DNA of 64,000 nt from Ctenosaura bakeri (lineage: Eukaryota > Chordata > Lepidosauria > Squamata > Iguanidae): positions 348,998 through 412,997 of the forward strand of contig CAOLHI010001253.1 in assembly GCA_948474755.1 (NCBI GenBank). Reading direction: 5' to 3'. Positions 49,463-60,556 of this stretch are shown one piece after another. The position numbers were made by a program, and so were the translations under genes. The notes under the pieces were generated by a model, which worked only from the letters and a program-made list of their open reading frames with translations, was not told the origin of the DNA and searched no databases. Position 1 is the stretch's first letter; every line of letters starts with the position of its first letter.

Positions 49463-50568
49463 CTTAAGGTTTAACTAGCATTAATTGCTTTTTAAGATAC
49501 TTTTTTGCATTAGCGTGGCTGTTTGAAGCTGAGAAAAAATATAATGGCCGAGAAGGGACTGGGGGAGTGAATTTTCCATTATTACTAACCTGTTTGCACA
49601 GTTCTCAAGCTGTGGAGTAGGGAGATGAGTCACAGTCGTTCGTTTTGGATGCCAGACCTCATTAAGAAAAGGGCTAAAATGTTTGTTTTATATTATCTGC
49701 GGTAACATTTACCATCATTCAAAGCTTCTCTTACAGTAGTAACATATGGCTGGACAAGCTCCCTGCATTTGTTTCACAGGAGGCCTGGAACTACATCCAG
49801 TTCCAGCACAGAACACCATCTTGTACACGGATTGGCCTTGGTGTGGGGAAACACATTCACACTAGGCATTTTGACTTATCCAGTTGGAGTCAATTATAGG
49901 CCCAAGAGAATGTTCCCACAATCCTCTGTGAACATTTGCATTTGGCCTGTTTTTCAGCTCTCTATTTGAACCTTGTGCAAATCACAAAGAGCACAGTGAG
50001 TATCCAGGGAAGCCAATGGTTTTCTTAATATATATATATATCTGTCAGATTTTATGAGTCCATAAAATGTGCCAAAGTTCATTATTATCCTTTTAAAAGA
50101 AGGAAGTAAAAGATCATTGCCACTTTAGCCCTGCAGGCTGATAACCATGCCTTTGTAGGAGGTATAATCATCTAGTTTAATTACCATATGGCTATCGCTA
50201 CTGCTTATCAGAATGTTCAGAAATGCCAATTGGCTTCTGTTCTGAAATAGATTAGAAACTGCTTTCATTGCAGAGCCTTTGAGCTGTGAACCCCTCCCTA
50301 TGAGACTGAAATTTTCATCTCCTCAAAAGTGTAAAAATATTCTTCATTTGACCTCATAGTCAGCAGCAATCCAAGTTTCCTTTGCCCCCTTAGATGTGCC
50401 CATAGCATTTTCCTCATCTGTAGCCCAAATTGCAGGCAAACCAACATAATTCGTCTTTGGAGTACGTCAAGTAGTCTAATGACATAAATCTAAAAAAGAT
50501 GATGGGTGAAAAATACGTGGCTCCCAGGTGAGGGAGTTGGAATCCTGTTTGGCTTAACACAGGCCATT
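49463..50568. other. Intergenic stretch, partly unique
   Basis: A (TA)n tract is at about 50030-50042. 50130-50410 lacks repeats and could be a conserved noncoding block (see findings). No gene is seen. Confidence 0.5.
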
Positions 50569-50571
50569 TCC

Positions 50572-50741
50572 TCACTAGCCTGTTATAGTGCTATGATTCC
50601 ACTTTCAACATCCTATGGAATCCTGGGGTTTGCAGTTTTGGAAGGGGCTGGGCGGCCCCTCCCGAAACTGCAAACCCCAGAATTCCATAGGATGTTGAAA
50701 GTGGAATCATAGCACTATAACAGGCTAGTGTGGAAATGGCC
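50572..50741. mobile_element. Fold-back MITE, 170 bp, TSD ACA
   Basis: An almost perfect palindrome with arms of about 78 nt and a short GGGCTGGGCGGCCCC centre. The termini are GGCCATTTCCTCACTAGCC and its inverse. Flanks are ACA at 50569-50571 and 50742-50744. It contains no gene; the overlapping frames on both strands are the palindrome translated. Confidence 0.95.
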
Positions 50742-50846
50742 ACAGACATAAAAACCATCACATAAACCAGGAAATGAGCAACAGTGGAATACAAGAGGCA
50801 GCATTAACCCTCCAGAAGACTGTCCCCCACCATTCCTGCTCCTACC

Positions 50847-50884
50847 AAATAAATAAATAAATACATACATAAATAAATAAATAG
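50847..50884. repeat. (AAAT)n microsatellite
   Basis: A tract of AAAT/ACAT tetranucleotides. Confidence 0.9.
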
Positions 50885-51249
50885 TCCACAAATGCCCCAC
50901 AAAGCCCTTAAGGGTCATGGGGCATGTTTGGAGGCCTTTCTGGATCTATACAGGGCATTTGGGGACAAAAAACATTTTTTGAAAAATGTTGCAAAATTTC
51001 AATTTGACCTCGGGGGGGGTCCAGTGGGGCTCTGGGGTAGTGGAGGAAATGACCCCTACACTCCCTAGAGATCACTTTTGAACATATTAGGGTTTTACAA
51101 TTTTTTTAATCCCCTGGAGGGCTCCCGGAGCCACAAAAACAGCCCTGGAGAGGGCTTATGCAGTCCCTGGGCTGCATTTTGCTCTTCTCTAATGTAAATG
51201 AGTGATACTTTCTTAAAGTGTTACAGTACAATAACTTAAGTGCAGCTAT

Positions 51250-51401
51250 GGTCATTTCTGCACTAGACTGTTATAGTGCTATTATTCCTCTTTCAACATC
51301 CTATGAAATCAAAGGCCCCTCCCTAAACTGCAAACCCCAGGATTCCATAGGACGTTGAAAGTGGAATAATAACACTATTACAGTCTAGTGCGGAAATGGC
51401 C
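51250..51401. mobile_element. Fold-back MITE, 152 bp, TSD TAT
   Basis: The left end is GGTCATTTCTGCACTAGACT and the right end is AGTCTAGTGCGGAAATGGCC. Flanks are TAT at 51247-51249 and 51402-51404. The left arm has lost about 25 bp. Confidence 0.92.
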
Positions 51402-51720
51402 TATGTTAGCGTTGTTTTATGCTATGCAACCTGTAAATAGGGCTTCTGCCAATGTTCCAAATATTTGTGTAGTCCAGATTCCAATCACATAAAGAAAGAG
51501 AATGATGGATAAGTAAACAGAAGACCCTTGTGTAATCCTGGTGTAACAGGGGTTTCCTCTACCTTGCTTGTCATCTCCCATAATTCCTTCTTGCAACCTC
51601 AAGCTTTTAAAATAAGTAGTACAGGTATTTCTACCACAACTAAACTGACCGTTGAAATACCTATATCATACTACTAATATTATTTAATATCGTATAAGAC
51701 TACACTACAAACTACGCCAT

Positions 51721-52605
51721 TGTTACCCTAAGAGGTGGGGATCTTGAGGTTTACCCACAATGCCAGCATCGCCCTAGAATTTTGGGGATTTATAGCTCAA
51801 AGGAGGCCTGTGAGAGGAGGGTAATGGCAGGATCTTTTCACCTGTGTATACCAGTACTAACTGTAGAAGGAACTCCAGCTAAAAGTTAAACAGAATATTT
51901 TATTTTGATTGTCAAAACATACAACAAATAGATACTCTCAAGAACTATACAAGGCTATCAGAAAGTGAGGTATAAAAGGTTAGATAGAAAGAGATTGGGT
52001 GAAAAGGGTTACCAGTTAGTTACCAGTCCTGAAGAAGAAAGTTGATGTGGAGTGGCTCAGACAGCATCTGTGGGTAGCAAGAATGAACAAAGGTCTGGAC
52101 ATCACATATTATGTCCAAGTACTACAATTTTCTGGGACTGAAGCTGGAGTTTATATACCCTACTTCCTACCCTGAAGGAGGGTGTGTGGACGAAGCAGTA
52201 ATAGCTTTTTCACAGGATTGACAGAGGAGTCTAGAATGGGCTGATTGTCTTAACTCTCGGTGACAAACTGTTGATGGGAGTCATGACAATCTCTTAATAT
52301 CTTGTTGAGGTAGAATGGATAGGGAAGGATACAATTTTGCTTGCTCACCAATCTGGGCAGCTTGTCTTTCATTGTTCTCAGGAGTGTTCAAAGCCAGAGG
52401 TGTTGAAAGGGTTATCATGAACCTATTAGCATCTAGTTTTCCTGCCCAATCCTTTCTGAACTTATGATCTAACCATATCTGAGCTTATCTTGACCTGGCA
52501 ACATGCTTCTGGCCACCATGCTTTCAAACATGTTTTTCAGACATAAATATGTTCAATTATGAAAATAGCACATCCTGCAGAGTGGGGGTGTAGGGTATAG
52601 TAACA
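51721..52605 (-). mobile_element. Solo LTR, family B
   Basis: It begins TGTTACCC on the + strand and closes ATAGTAACA at 52605, about 885 bp. Read on the minus strand it has a TATATAA-type box (near 52151-52157) and an AATAAA (complement at 51899-51904). Flanking CCAT (51717-51720) and CTAT (52606-52609) match in three of four bases. It matches the LTR at 60557 in blocks such as CTGGTATACACAGGTG.AAAGATCCT. An ACTAT pentamer array abuts the end. Confidence 0.8.
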
Positions 52606-52645
52606 CTATACTATACTACACTATACTACACTATACTATACCATG
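52606..52645. repeat. (ACTAT)n short tandem repeat
   Basis: Repeated CTATACTATACTACA units lie directly at the edge of the family B LTR. Confidence 0.85.
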
Positions 52646-52818
52646 TTGTTGTTGCTGTGTGACTTCAAGTTGTTTCCGACCTATGACAACCCTAAGGTGA
52701 ACCTCTCATAAGGGTTTCTGGGGCTGAGAGAGTGTGATGCATCCAAGGTCACCCAGTGGCTTTCCATGGTGGGAAATTGAACCCAAGTCTCCAGGGTCAT
52801 AGTCCAATACTACACCTT
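52646..52818 (-). mobile_element. tRNA-derived SINE, near full length
   Basis: On the minus strand it starts at the tRNA-like head (GGTGTAGTATTGGACTATGA, GGGTTCAATTTCCC). It continues through CACTGGGTGACCTTGGATGC and ends with GGTCGGAAACAACTTGAAGT and a CAACAACAACA tail. Confidence 0.8.
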
Positions 52819-52838
52819 ATTGGTTCTCATCATACTAT

Positions 52839-52860
52839 ATATATATATAGAGAGAGAGAG

Positions 52861-52933
<73 letters not shown>

Positions 52934-52966
52934 AAACATATATATATATTGTCTATATTACTCACA

Positions 52967-53027
<61 letters not shown>

Positions 53028-53098
53028 TACATATACGTATTTATATTATATTATATTATATTATATTATATTATATTATATTATATTATATTATATTA
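52839..53098. repeat. Long compound microsatellite
   Basis: In order: (TA)n, (GA)n, (GT)n twice, (TA)n, (CT)n, (TA)n, (AC)n, and a clean array of TTATA pentamers from about 53037 to 53097. The three overlapping open frames here are artefacts of the repeat. Confidence 0.97.
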
Positions 53099-53339
53099 AA
53101 TCTTTCTGTTTGACTCCATTGTTTTAGGAAACAAAATGGAATTAGTGACAATTGTAGGCTGTTGGCAGACTTTTGGTCAGTGTTAAATAGAATACATGCG
53201 AGGAGATGTTATGGCTCACATCTTAGAGGTAAAGGCTGTTCAAAGGTAACTTCATTCTTCTTATTGCTTTACATATCCTAGCATTTAGGCAAGTCTAGGA
53301 GTCTAAGTTTCCTAAAGGCACCAGTTCCCATCCATAAAG

Positions 53340-53465
53340 TAATAAGGAAAGGGACATGAGTAGCATCTAACAGCACCTTTGAGTCCAGCTGGTTTATTTT
53401 TAGTGTGAGCTTTCATCGATTTCAGTCCACTTCCTCAGACAGACTGATGGAATTAATATTAAAGT
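53340..53465. mobile_element. Squamate interspersed repeat fragment
   Basis: GCATCTAACAGCACCTTTGA, AGTGTGAGCTTTCATCGAT and TTCAGTCCACTTCCTCAGAC match a short repeat common in reptile genomes. The class is uncertain. Confidence 0.5.
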
Positions 53466-53639
53466 GCCAGGTATGTAACAGTTATGTGATTGTGTGGATG
53501 GGATGAGAGGATATAGAAAAATCTAAATTTGTATTATTATTCATCATTATTTGTCAAAATAAAAGACTGGCATTATATGCTGTCTAAATGATATTCCAGT
53601 CAGTAGTCAAGTGGCTGCATTTTCCACTGCTCTGTCTTC

Positions 53640-55760
53640 TTTAAGGGCAACCCCACATAGAGCTTGTTACAGTAGTCTAATTGTGAAGTTACCATGGAAA
53701 GGCTGTAGCTGGTGCACTGAATAAAACTGGTGCCAAGAGGGACAGGGTAACCCAGCAGAATCTTTTACCCAATTTTTATGGGGTCCAACCAGGCAAAAAG
53801 CCAGACAAACATATCAATAACTGGATTTTATTAACAAATGTATTCTTCGTGCACCAATGCACTCACTCACTCATGCACACAAGGCCTATCGAAAAGAGAA
53901 GGAGGTGAAAATTGATAGGGAATTCAGCGGAGAGGGTGTGAAGGTGGTGATACTGCACCTATCCTGAAGTCTTCAGTCTGGGAAGCAGCAAGAAGAATGG
54001 AGCTCAGAGAAGAGAGGAGGCTGAGGGGATCACTCGCTAGCGTGGCAGGGAGTTCTCCGAAGAGACCCTCAAAAACTGGGACTACCTATAGGGCAGAACA
54101 TACCTCAAGGGCGGGCCCTTTTCCCGGGAAGAACAATGGCCAAAACAAAGAGAGAAATGCTGCACAATAGCAACTTGGTAGTTTGCATGATTGGCTTACG
54201 CAGATGCAGCGGAGAGTTTACTAACGTTGGAGCTGTTCAACTTGGCGAAAACCCAATAATCCACTCAGATTGGCTGAAAACCTTTTTGTCTGTGTGGATA
54301 TGTTTAGTCTGTGTGGATGTGTTTAGTAGGGGAACGTGACTGGGGATTTTCCTGGCCTGACCTATTTTCAGTCGTTCAACCTCCTTGTCTACGTACCTGT
54401 TCAGGCAGCCTCTCTGGCATGGCGGGCATATTTAATATCAAATTTATATTCCCCGGGATAGGGTATGCTAGTGGGGTAACAAAGCACTCCAAGCCAGAGA
54501 GTCCATTTGGGTCTCTTGTGACAGGGATGGGTGTAGGAACACTTCCAAGCTATGGATCTCATCCTCCAGCATGAATGCAATTCCATCCAGAACAGCCTGT
54601 TTACCCAGCTCCTGGACACAAGAACTGCCAGTTCACAGAACCTCTGTCTCATTGGGATTCAGCTTCAGTTTATTGACTATCATCCAGCCCATTACAGCAT
54701 CCAGGCACTGCTCCAGCACCTGCACAGCCCCAGCTGGTTCCAATGACAAGGAGAAATGGAGCATACTGATTACTCTCCACTCCAAAACCACTTATGACTT
54801 CCCCTAACAGCTTCATGTGGATAATGAACAGCATGGGGGATAAGATGGAACCCTGTGGCACCCCACAGTTTGATTGCCATGGTGCTAAACAGGAATCTCT
54901 CAGTGACATTCTGGAGCCAGCCCTACAGGTAAGAGTGGAAGCAATGTGGAGTAGTGCCTTCTACTCCCATCCCACAGAGCTGGTCCAGTAACCAACAGTA
55001 TCAAAAGCCTCTGACGGATCCAGGACTATCACAGGGTAGCATTCTCCCTGTCTTTCCCTCAAAATAGATTTCCAATCTGAGCAATTAAGGGCATTTCAGT
55101 GTCTGGCCTGAAGCCAGACTGAAATGGGTGCAGACACTCTTTTTCCTCCAAGAATGCCTGAAGTTGCCCAGCCAGCACACATTCAAGCACCTTGCCTGAA
55201 AGGTGATATTTGCAATAGAGTAATAGTTCTCATATACTTCTAGGTCCAGGGAGGCCCTTTTCTGGAGGTGAGGCATCACTGCCTCCTTTAAGACAGTAGG
55301 CACTTTCTTCTGATGTACTGAAGCATTTACCACCCCTTGGACCAACCTGGTCAATCCACCCTACTAGATTTTATCAGCCAAGAAGGACAAGGATTGTGTT
55401 GTTTGCATGTGGTAGGTCAAACTGCTTCAAGTGTCTTGTCCACATTATCAGGCCTCAATAACTGAAACTGATCCCATAAATAACTGACCAGATGGTATAC
55501 TGGACACCTCTCTAGGCTCTGTAATAAGCGTGGTGTCAAATTCCAAGTGATTCTGAGCAATCTTTTCCTTGAAGCACCTAGCAATTTTTTCACAGCAGGT
55601 AGCCATGGGCTACCTTGAGATCTCTGGGCCCCTTACCCAAAAGACTCCTCACCATTGGGAATTGTTCTACTGGGTGAGACGTTGAGGAGATAATCCCAGA
55701 GGGGCTTTTTGGCCTGCCTCACTGCTGCATAGTATTGTACAATGAAGAGTCTGCTGATTA
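53640..55760 (-). mobile_element. L2/CR1-group LINE with RT remnants, split by an LTR
   Basis: On the minus strand, RT pieces occur in the right order. VLKEAVMPHLQKRASLD and an ENYYSIANI motif lie at about 55300-55200. A VLDPSEAFDTVGYWTSS motif lies at about 55030-54980, and GVPQGSILSPMLFIIHMKLL at about 54865-54800, then QYAPFLL in place of the catalytic YADD. Stops and frameshifts break it. The stretch 53640-53720 (CCACATAGAGCTTGTTACAG) resembles the same LINE's 3' side, with the LTR at 53735-54481 in between. It is not functional. Confidence 0.8.
53735..54481 (-). mobile_element. Solo LTR, family A (left boundary approximate)
   Basis: The + strand end is GTGGGGTAACA at 54481, so on the minus strand it starts TGTTACCC. 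ATCTTTTACCCAAT near 53760, TTTATT at 53827-53832 (AATAAA on the minus strand) and CCTATAGGG near 54086-54094 (the TATA position) line up in order with 44536-45406 inverted. The low-coordinate edge and target duplication are not resolved. Confidence 0.65.
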
Positions 55761-55764
55761 TTGA

Positions 55765-56200
55765 TTGCATTCACTCCAAGACCTAAGCCACCTGCACTCT
55801 AGCTGTCATCCAGCCTGTGTCATTGCCTGCAGATCTTCTGTAAACAAAGATGAATTATGGGTTCCACAACACTGGACTGGGTACTTAGGAGCAATTGTAA
55901 TGATAGCCCTTTACATCTTTCTATTTAATAGTGAAACCAAGGCCATGATAGAATTGCCAGCCCTCAGAGCAATCAGGAATCCTTCTGATTCCATAAGTCT
56001 CGGGGGGTGGGGGCATCTTAATAGGTCCCCCCCGCAGGGAGGATCTACTACCATGAAATCAAACTTAATGAAGAAATGTTCTGACTGTGACAAAAGGGTT
56101 GTCTATTATTATTTTTGATCCTCAGTGGATTGAATTCATTGATGGTAAGTCCATGGATATGGCAGACTCACTGTATAGTTATACAAACATATATATTAAT
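55765..56200. other. Intergenic or LINE-derived stretch
   Basis: This probably includes the 5' edge of the minus-strand LINE. I recognise no gene. The frame at 55765-56118 shows no domain. Confidence 0.45.
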
Positions 56201-56202
56201 AT

Positions 56203-56375
56203 AGAGCCAGCATGGTTTGGTGGTTTGAGCAAGGGACTATGACCAGGGTTCAATTCCCTGGTTGGTCCCACTGAGTGACCTTGAGTGTGTCACACATGCT
56301 CAGTCCCAGAAAAAACTGTGTTAGGTTCACCTTAAGGTTACCATAAATCAGAAACAGTTTGAAGCACAGAACAGC
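56203..56375 (+). mobile_element. tRNA-derived SINE (Sauria-like)
   Basis: GAGCCAGCATGGTTTGGTGG and GGGTTCAATTCCC form the head. CACTGAGTGACCTTGAGTG is in the body, and ACCATAAATCAGAAACAGTT in the tail. Confidence 0.8.
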
Positions 56376-56999
56376 ATCAATAATATTTCCCACTCAAGCT
56401 ATTTCTCTTTGTTCTAAAATCATTACTTGAAGGTCATTGATAGAATGTCCAGGGAGATTAAAGTGTTGTCCCACTGGCAACATTGAACGTAATGGTCCAA
56501 AATCTGCACAATTGTAGATCACTTCCAATAATTCACGTTCACTATGTTCAAAGGGCTCAACAGGCATAATTTTAATATGCAACAAAATATTGAGTGTTAT
56601 AATGCCAAAACCTGTGTGTGTGTGTGAAAAAGACTGAGAGTGGGAGACAGAGAGAGAGGGAAAGAGAGACATCTTCAATAAAGAGGCATTCTTGAGCTCC
56701 TTTTACGTGTGTTTTCTGTGAATATTTATTCTGAACTAGCATAGGTTAAGGTGAAAATACAGATACTTAGCTGACCAAGCTTATCCTGGTTTGTCATTAG
56801 ATTAGAAAACTCTTCACTAACCTGGTGTCTTCCAGGTGATTTAGACATTTATTTCCAAGAGCAACAACTTGTATGGCCAATGATCAGGAATGCTGTGACT
56901 TGTGTCCCAAAACATATGCAGGGCATCAGGTTGGAGAAATCTGTCCCAGAGGAACACTGAGTAATGTTCTACCAAATTCTTCATAGGAAAGAGGCATGG

Positions 57000-57541
57000 T
57001 GCTGCATGACACACACACACACACCTGGAACACAGTGTCCAGTTCTGGGCACCACAGTTCACAGAAAGGATATTGACAAGCTGGAATGTGTCTAGAGAAG
57101 GGCAACCAAAATGGTAAAAAGACCTGGAAATCACGCCATATGAGAAGAAGCTTAGGCAGCTGTGTATGTTTAGCTTGGAGAAGGAAAGATTGAGAGGTGA
57201 CATGATATCTTTGTTTAAATGTTTGAAGGAATGCTATATGGAACATGGAACAAGCTTGTTTTCTGCTGTTCCAGAGACTAGGACACAGAGTAATGGTTTC
57301 AAACTTCATGAAAAGAGATTCCATCTAAACATTAGGAAGAATTTCCTGAGGTTAAGTGCAGTTTGACAGTGAAATATGCTTCCTCAGAGTGTGGTGGAGT
57401 TTCCTTTTCTGGAGGTTTTTAAACAGAGGCTGGATGGCCATCTTTCAGAAATGCCTTGATTGTGTCTTCCTGTAAGACAGGGGATTGTACTCATTGGCCC
57501 TTGTGGTCTCTTCCAGCTTTGTGATTCTATGATTCTATGAC
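57000..57541 (+). mobile_element. CR1 LINE 3' fragment
   Basis: This parallels 391-940 block by block: GTGTCCAGTTCTGGGCACCA, GGATATTGACAAGCTGGAAT, and the 3' end GATTCTATGATTCTATGA. An AC microsatellite is at its left edge. Confidence 0.92.
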
Positions 57542-57659
57542 AACCGCATCATTTTTTTAAGCTGAACATACTGGAGATGAAATGTAGCCTGTTTTATTGT
57601 TCTTGCAGCAAAAATAAGAGTGAATGGGCTGTGGGTTGGTCATTAGCTTAACACATAAA

Positions 57660-57890
57660 TTTTGAGATGTTTTAGAGTGGAGCTCAGAAAAGTTACTTCT
57701 TGTGAAAATTCCCAGAATCCTCCATAAGTATAGTCATGCTGGCTGGGGAGATTCTGGATTTTTTAGTCCAAAACTAATGTTTCAAGGCTCTGGTTTAGAG
57801 GCATGAGGAGATGATAGTGAGGAGAGCCAGCATTATGCAGTGGTGTAAGGTTACTATAAGTCAGAGTCAACTTGAAGTCAGATAACAACA
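57660..57890. mobile_element. Remnants of palindromic MITE and SINE
   Basis: AATTCCCAGAATCCTCCATA...CATGCTGGCTGGGGAGATTC resembles one arm of the CCAGATGTT element. It is followed by an internally deleted SINE (GAGAGCCAGCATTATGCAGT joined to TACTATAAGTCAGAGTCAAC). Confidence 0.5.
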
Positions 57891-60550
57891 GAAGTGATGG
57901 TGGGGATGTTTAATTCCTCCTTAGCCCCTTTTTTTTGGTACATTCTGCCATGGCAGAATAACTGTCCCCAGGAGCAAGCAGTGGTTGCTTCAATAAAGTC
58001 TCTCAGTGTTTCACACTTATCTGTTTTCCTTGCAAAACAGGAAATGGAAAAAAGGGAGGATGCAGAAAATCCAGACCTAAGTCTCACTGCATTCTTCACC
58101 CTGTGCTGCTGAGTCTGCTGGTTTTGGTGATAAGTCAGCAAGTCCTGCTTCTTCAGCTAATTATCTCTCCTGATCAGGCACATATGTTCCTTGTTTTTCA
58201 CAGGCATTGCCCTGAATGCTGAACAGAGCTGTCTTACCATGCATTGGGGACTGGTGGAGGAGATATTTGATGTTTGATTGGTTCAGGACAGAAAGCCAGT
58301 TGCAATGCTGATAAAGATATAGGGAAAAATCTGTTGATGAGAATCATTGTTGTGCTTGACCATAGGAAGCTGTTGTTTAATGCTGTGGTTGGTCATCTGA
58401 CTTACAGGAAACATTGAGGAAGGGACTTGTGAAACTGTTTGGAATACAGTGTGACTGTGCAAGAGGTCATGGGTTAAGACAATTCCCAAGATGGGGAAAT
58501 GTTTGGAAGGTGCGTCTTTACTCTTTTGAGATATGGCAGTAACGGCTTCCCACCTTCTTTAGCGCATTAAACAGTTGCAACCCCCTGACAAGCATGAGAA
58601 GCAGGGACTTTGGGGCTATGACTCCATGTTTGTTGGGTTCTGTCCTGAATGATATTTTGCATAACTCCAACAATTCAAGCCTTTAAACCAGGCTCCAAAA
58701 GCAATGTTTTTTAATTGGTTTTCTCTGTGCTCCTTTCACCCAGCAACTTCTGCTTATTATTCCTGATTGGCTGTATCAAAAGATGATGAGAGCACCAAGC
58801 AAACTGATAGGTGTGCATGCCGCATAACACTTCCCAAGGCCTTTTCTCTCCTAAATGCAGGCCTGAAATTGGATTGGACTTGACCCAAATAATCACTGTC
58901 TTCCACTTGGAGATCAGAAACCATGGTTTAATAATTTGGCCAAGAATGGAAGGTTAGTAACCACATAGTAATTATATATGGCTATTAAGCATCTCTTCAG
59001 GCAAATTGCTGGCTGTTGATTAGGCAAAGCTGTTAGCTGGATGTTAAATCAGTGGCTTGGTGAAAATTTATACAGTAAGATTTGTGGGCTCTTTTTTGCC
59101 TGGTGATAGAAGTTTGCTGCTTCTGTGCACAAAACGCCATGGCAGGAGTCTGTTATCTCTCTTTTAGTGGCAGTTTGCAGCTGCTTACCTCCCTTTCTTT
59201 TGATTTATCAAAAGGCTGTGCTGCATTTAACCATGAGCCATCTGGGAGCACCAAACTGGAAACAATTCAGTTTGAAACAGAGCTGGGAGAAGTGACCTTT
59301 TTTGGACTACAATGCCCAGAAGCCTCAAGTCATTATGGGCACTGTGGGGTCCTGGTGGCTGAAGGATCCTGAAGCTGCAGTTCTAAAAATGCAATTTCTT
59401 CAAGCTGTGGTTCAAAATAAGCCACTAACTTTACCCTGATTTTAGGGGAACATATGGGAAAAGGGTACAATAGAACCCTACACAAAATGATTGGAGCATA
59501 AGTGAAATCATCAAGATTTAAATTATTCTTCCCAGGTAAATGCAAACAAGAGGGACTAATATATAAACCTATACTATGGCTTATGACGAATGTTTGCTTC
59601 TATGACTGTAGCATACCTACTAATTTGGGGAAAAAAATTGAAAACAGAGACAAGTATTGAAACTGAATGAGGGGTCCAGATTCCTTCACTTGCACTCTTC
59701 TGTGGACTGAATGATGTCAGGAAGAATGACCCCAGTGTCATCACTGGGTTCCTGATCAAAGGGCTGAGTGGAGATTTTGCATCTGATTGGGCACCAGACT
59801 TCTGGGCTCTCCTCCTCTTGGGGGAAGGAATGGAAACCAGTAATGGCTCCATGTCTCTAGGGTGGTGAATCCACTCCATGTTTTAATCCAGGTCTTAAAG
59901 ACCTCTCCAAGGTGTTGAACCTTCTTCCTAAACAAATGCAACACCTTGCATAGCTCTTTTAAAGCTAGTTAAAACTTGGAATCCCATTGACATGGGAGCT
60001 ACCAACTGATAGGCACTGAAACAAACAGTTCCCAGAAGTGTTGGCTAAGCACAGAAAAAGAGTCCCTACCAATTCCCATCAGTGGTTGGAGACATACTGG
60101 GAACTCTGTTTTCTAGCCAAAACTGGGAGAGGTCTCACCATGAGATGGGAGATGTCATTTCCTTCTCTATGTTAGAAAAACTGAGGACAACCCAGAAATT
60201 AAATTTTAGAGAGACTGACTGTTAAATGGAGGACATTCATGATGAAGCAGGGGAGAAAAACAGAAAAAAAAGGTTGGCAGAAGTTAGTAAATAGATCATC
60301 AAGTGGAAAATAGAGTTACTGGTTGCTTTTTTAAAAGATATGACATTCAGAGAGTAAACAGTAGACCCATGAAGCGAAAGAGGTAAAGATTCAGCTGAAG
60401 AACAATTGGGGAAAGATTTGGTACAGACTACAGCCTTGAAAAACTTCAGGTGAAAGCAAAAAGGAGGAGGGTATTGATCATCCTCTAGCTAAAACGATGT
60501 AAGAGTGACAAAAAAGCAAAGCTGAAGAGGGAAAAGTAGATGTCTATAAA
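57891..60550. other. Intergenic stretch
   Basis: I can support no gene. The frames at 59082-59372 and 59574-59879 show no domain. 59300-59400 has weak MITE-like text (GGACTACAATGCCCAGAAGC). Confidence 0.5.
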
Positions 60551-60556
60551 TACTTG

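Noticed and set aside
50506..50794. Paired open frames on both strands with similar peptides
   Set aside because: They come from translating a palindromic MITE; the same peptide fragments recur at every copy.
52756..53127. Open frames with runs of V/C, I/Y and T/H
   Set aside because: Pure microsatellite translation.
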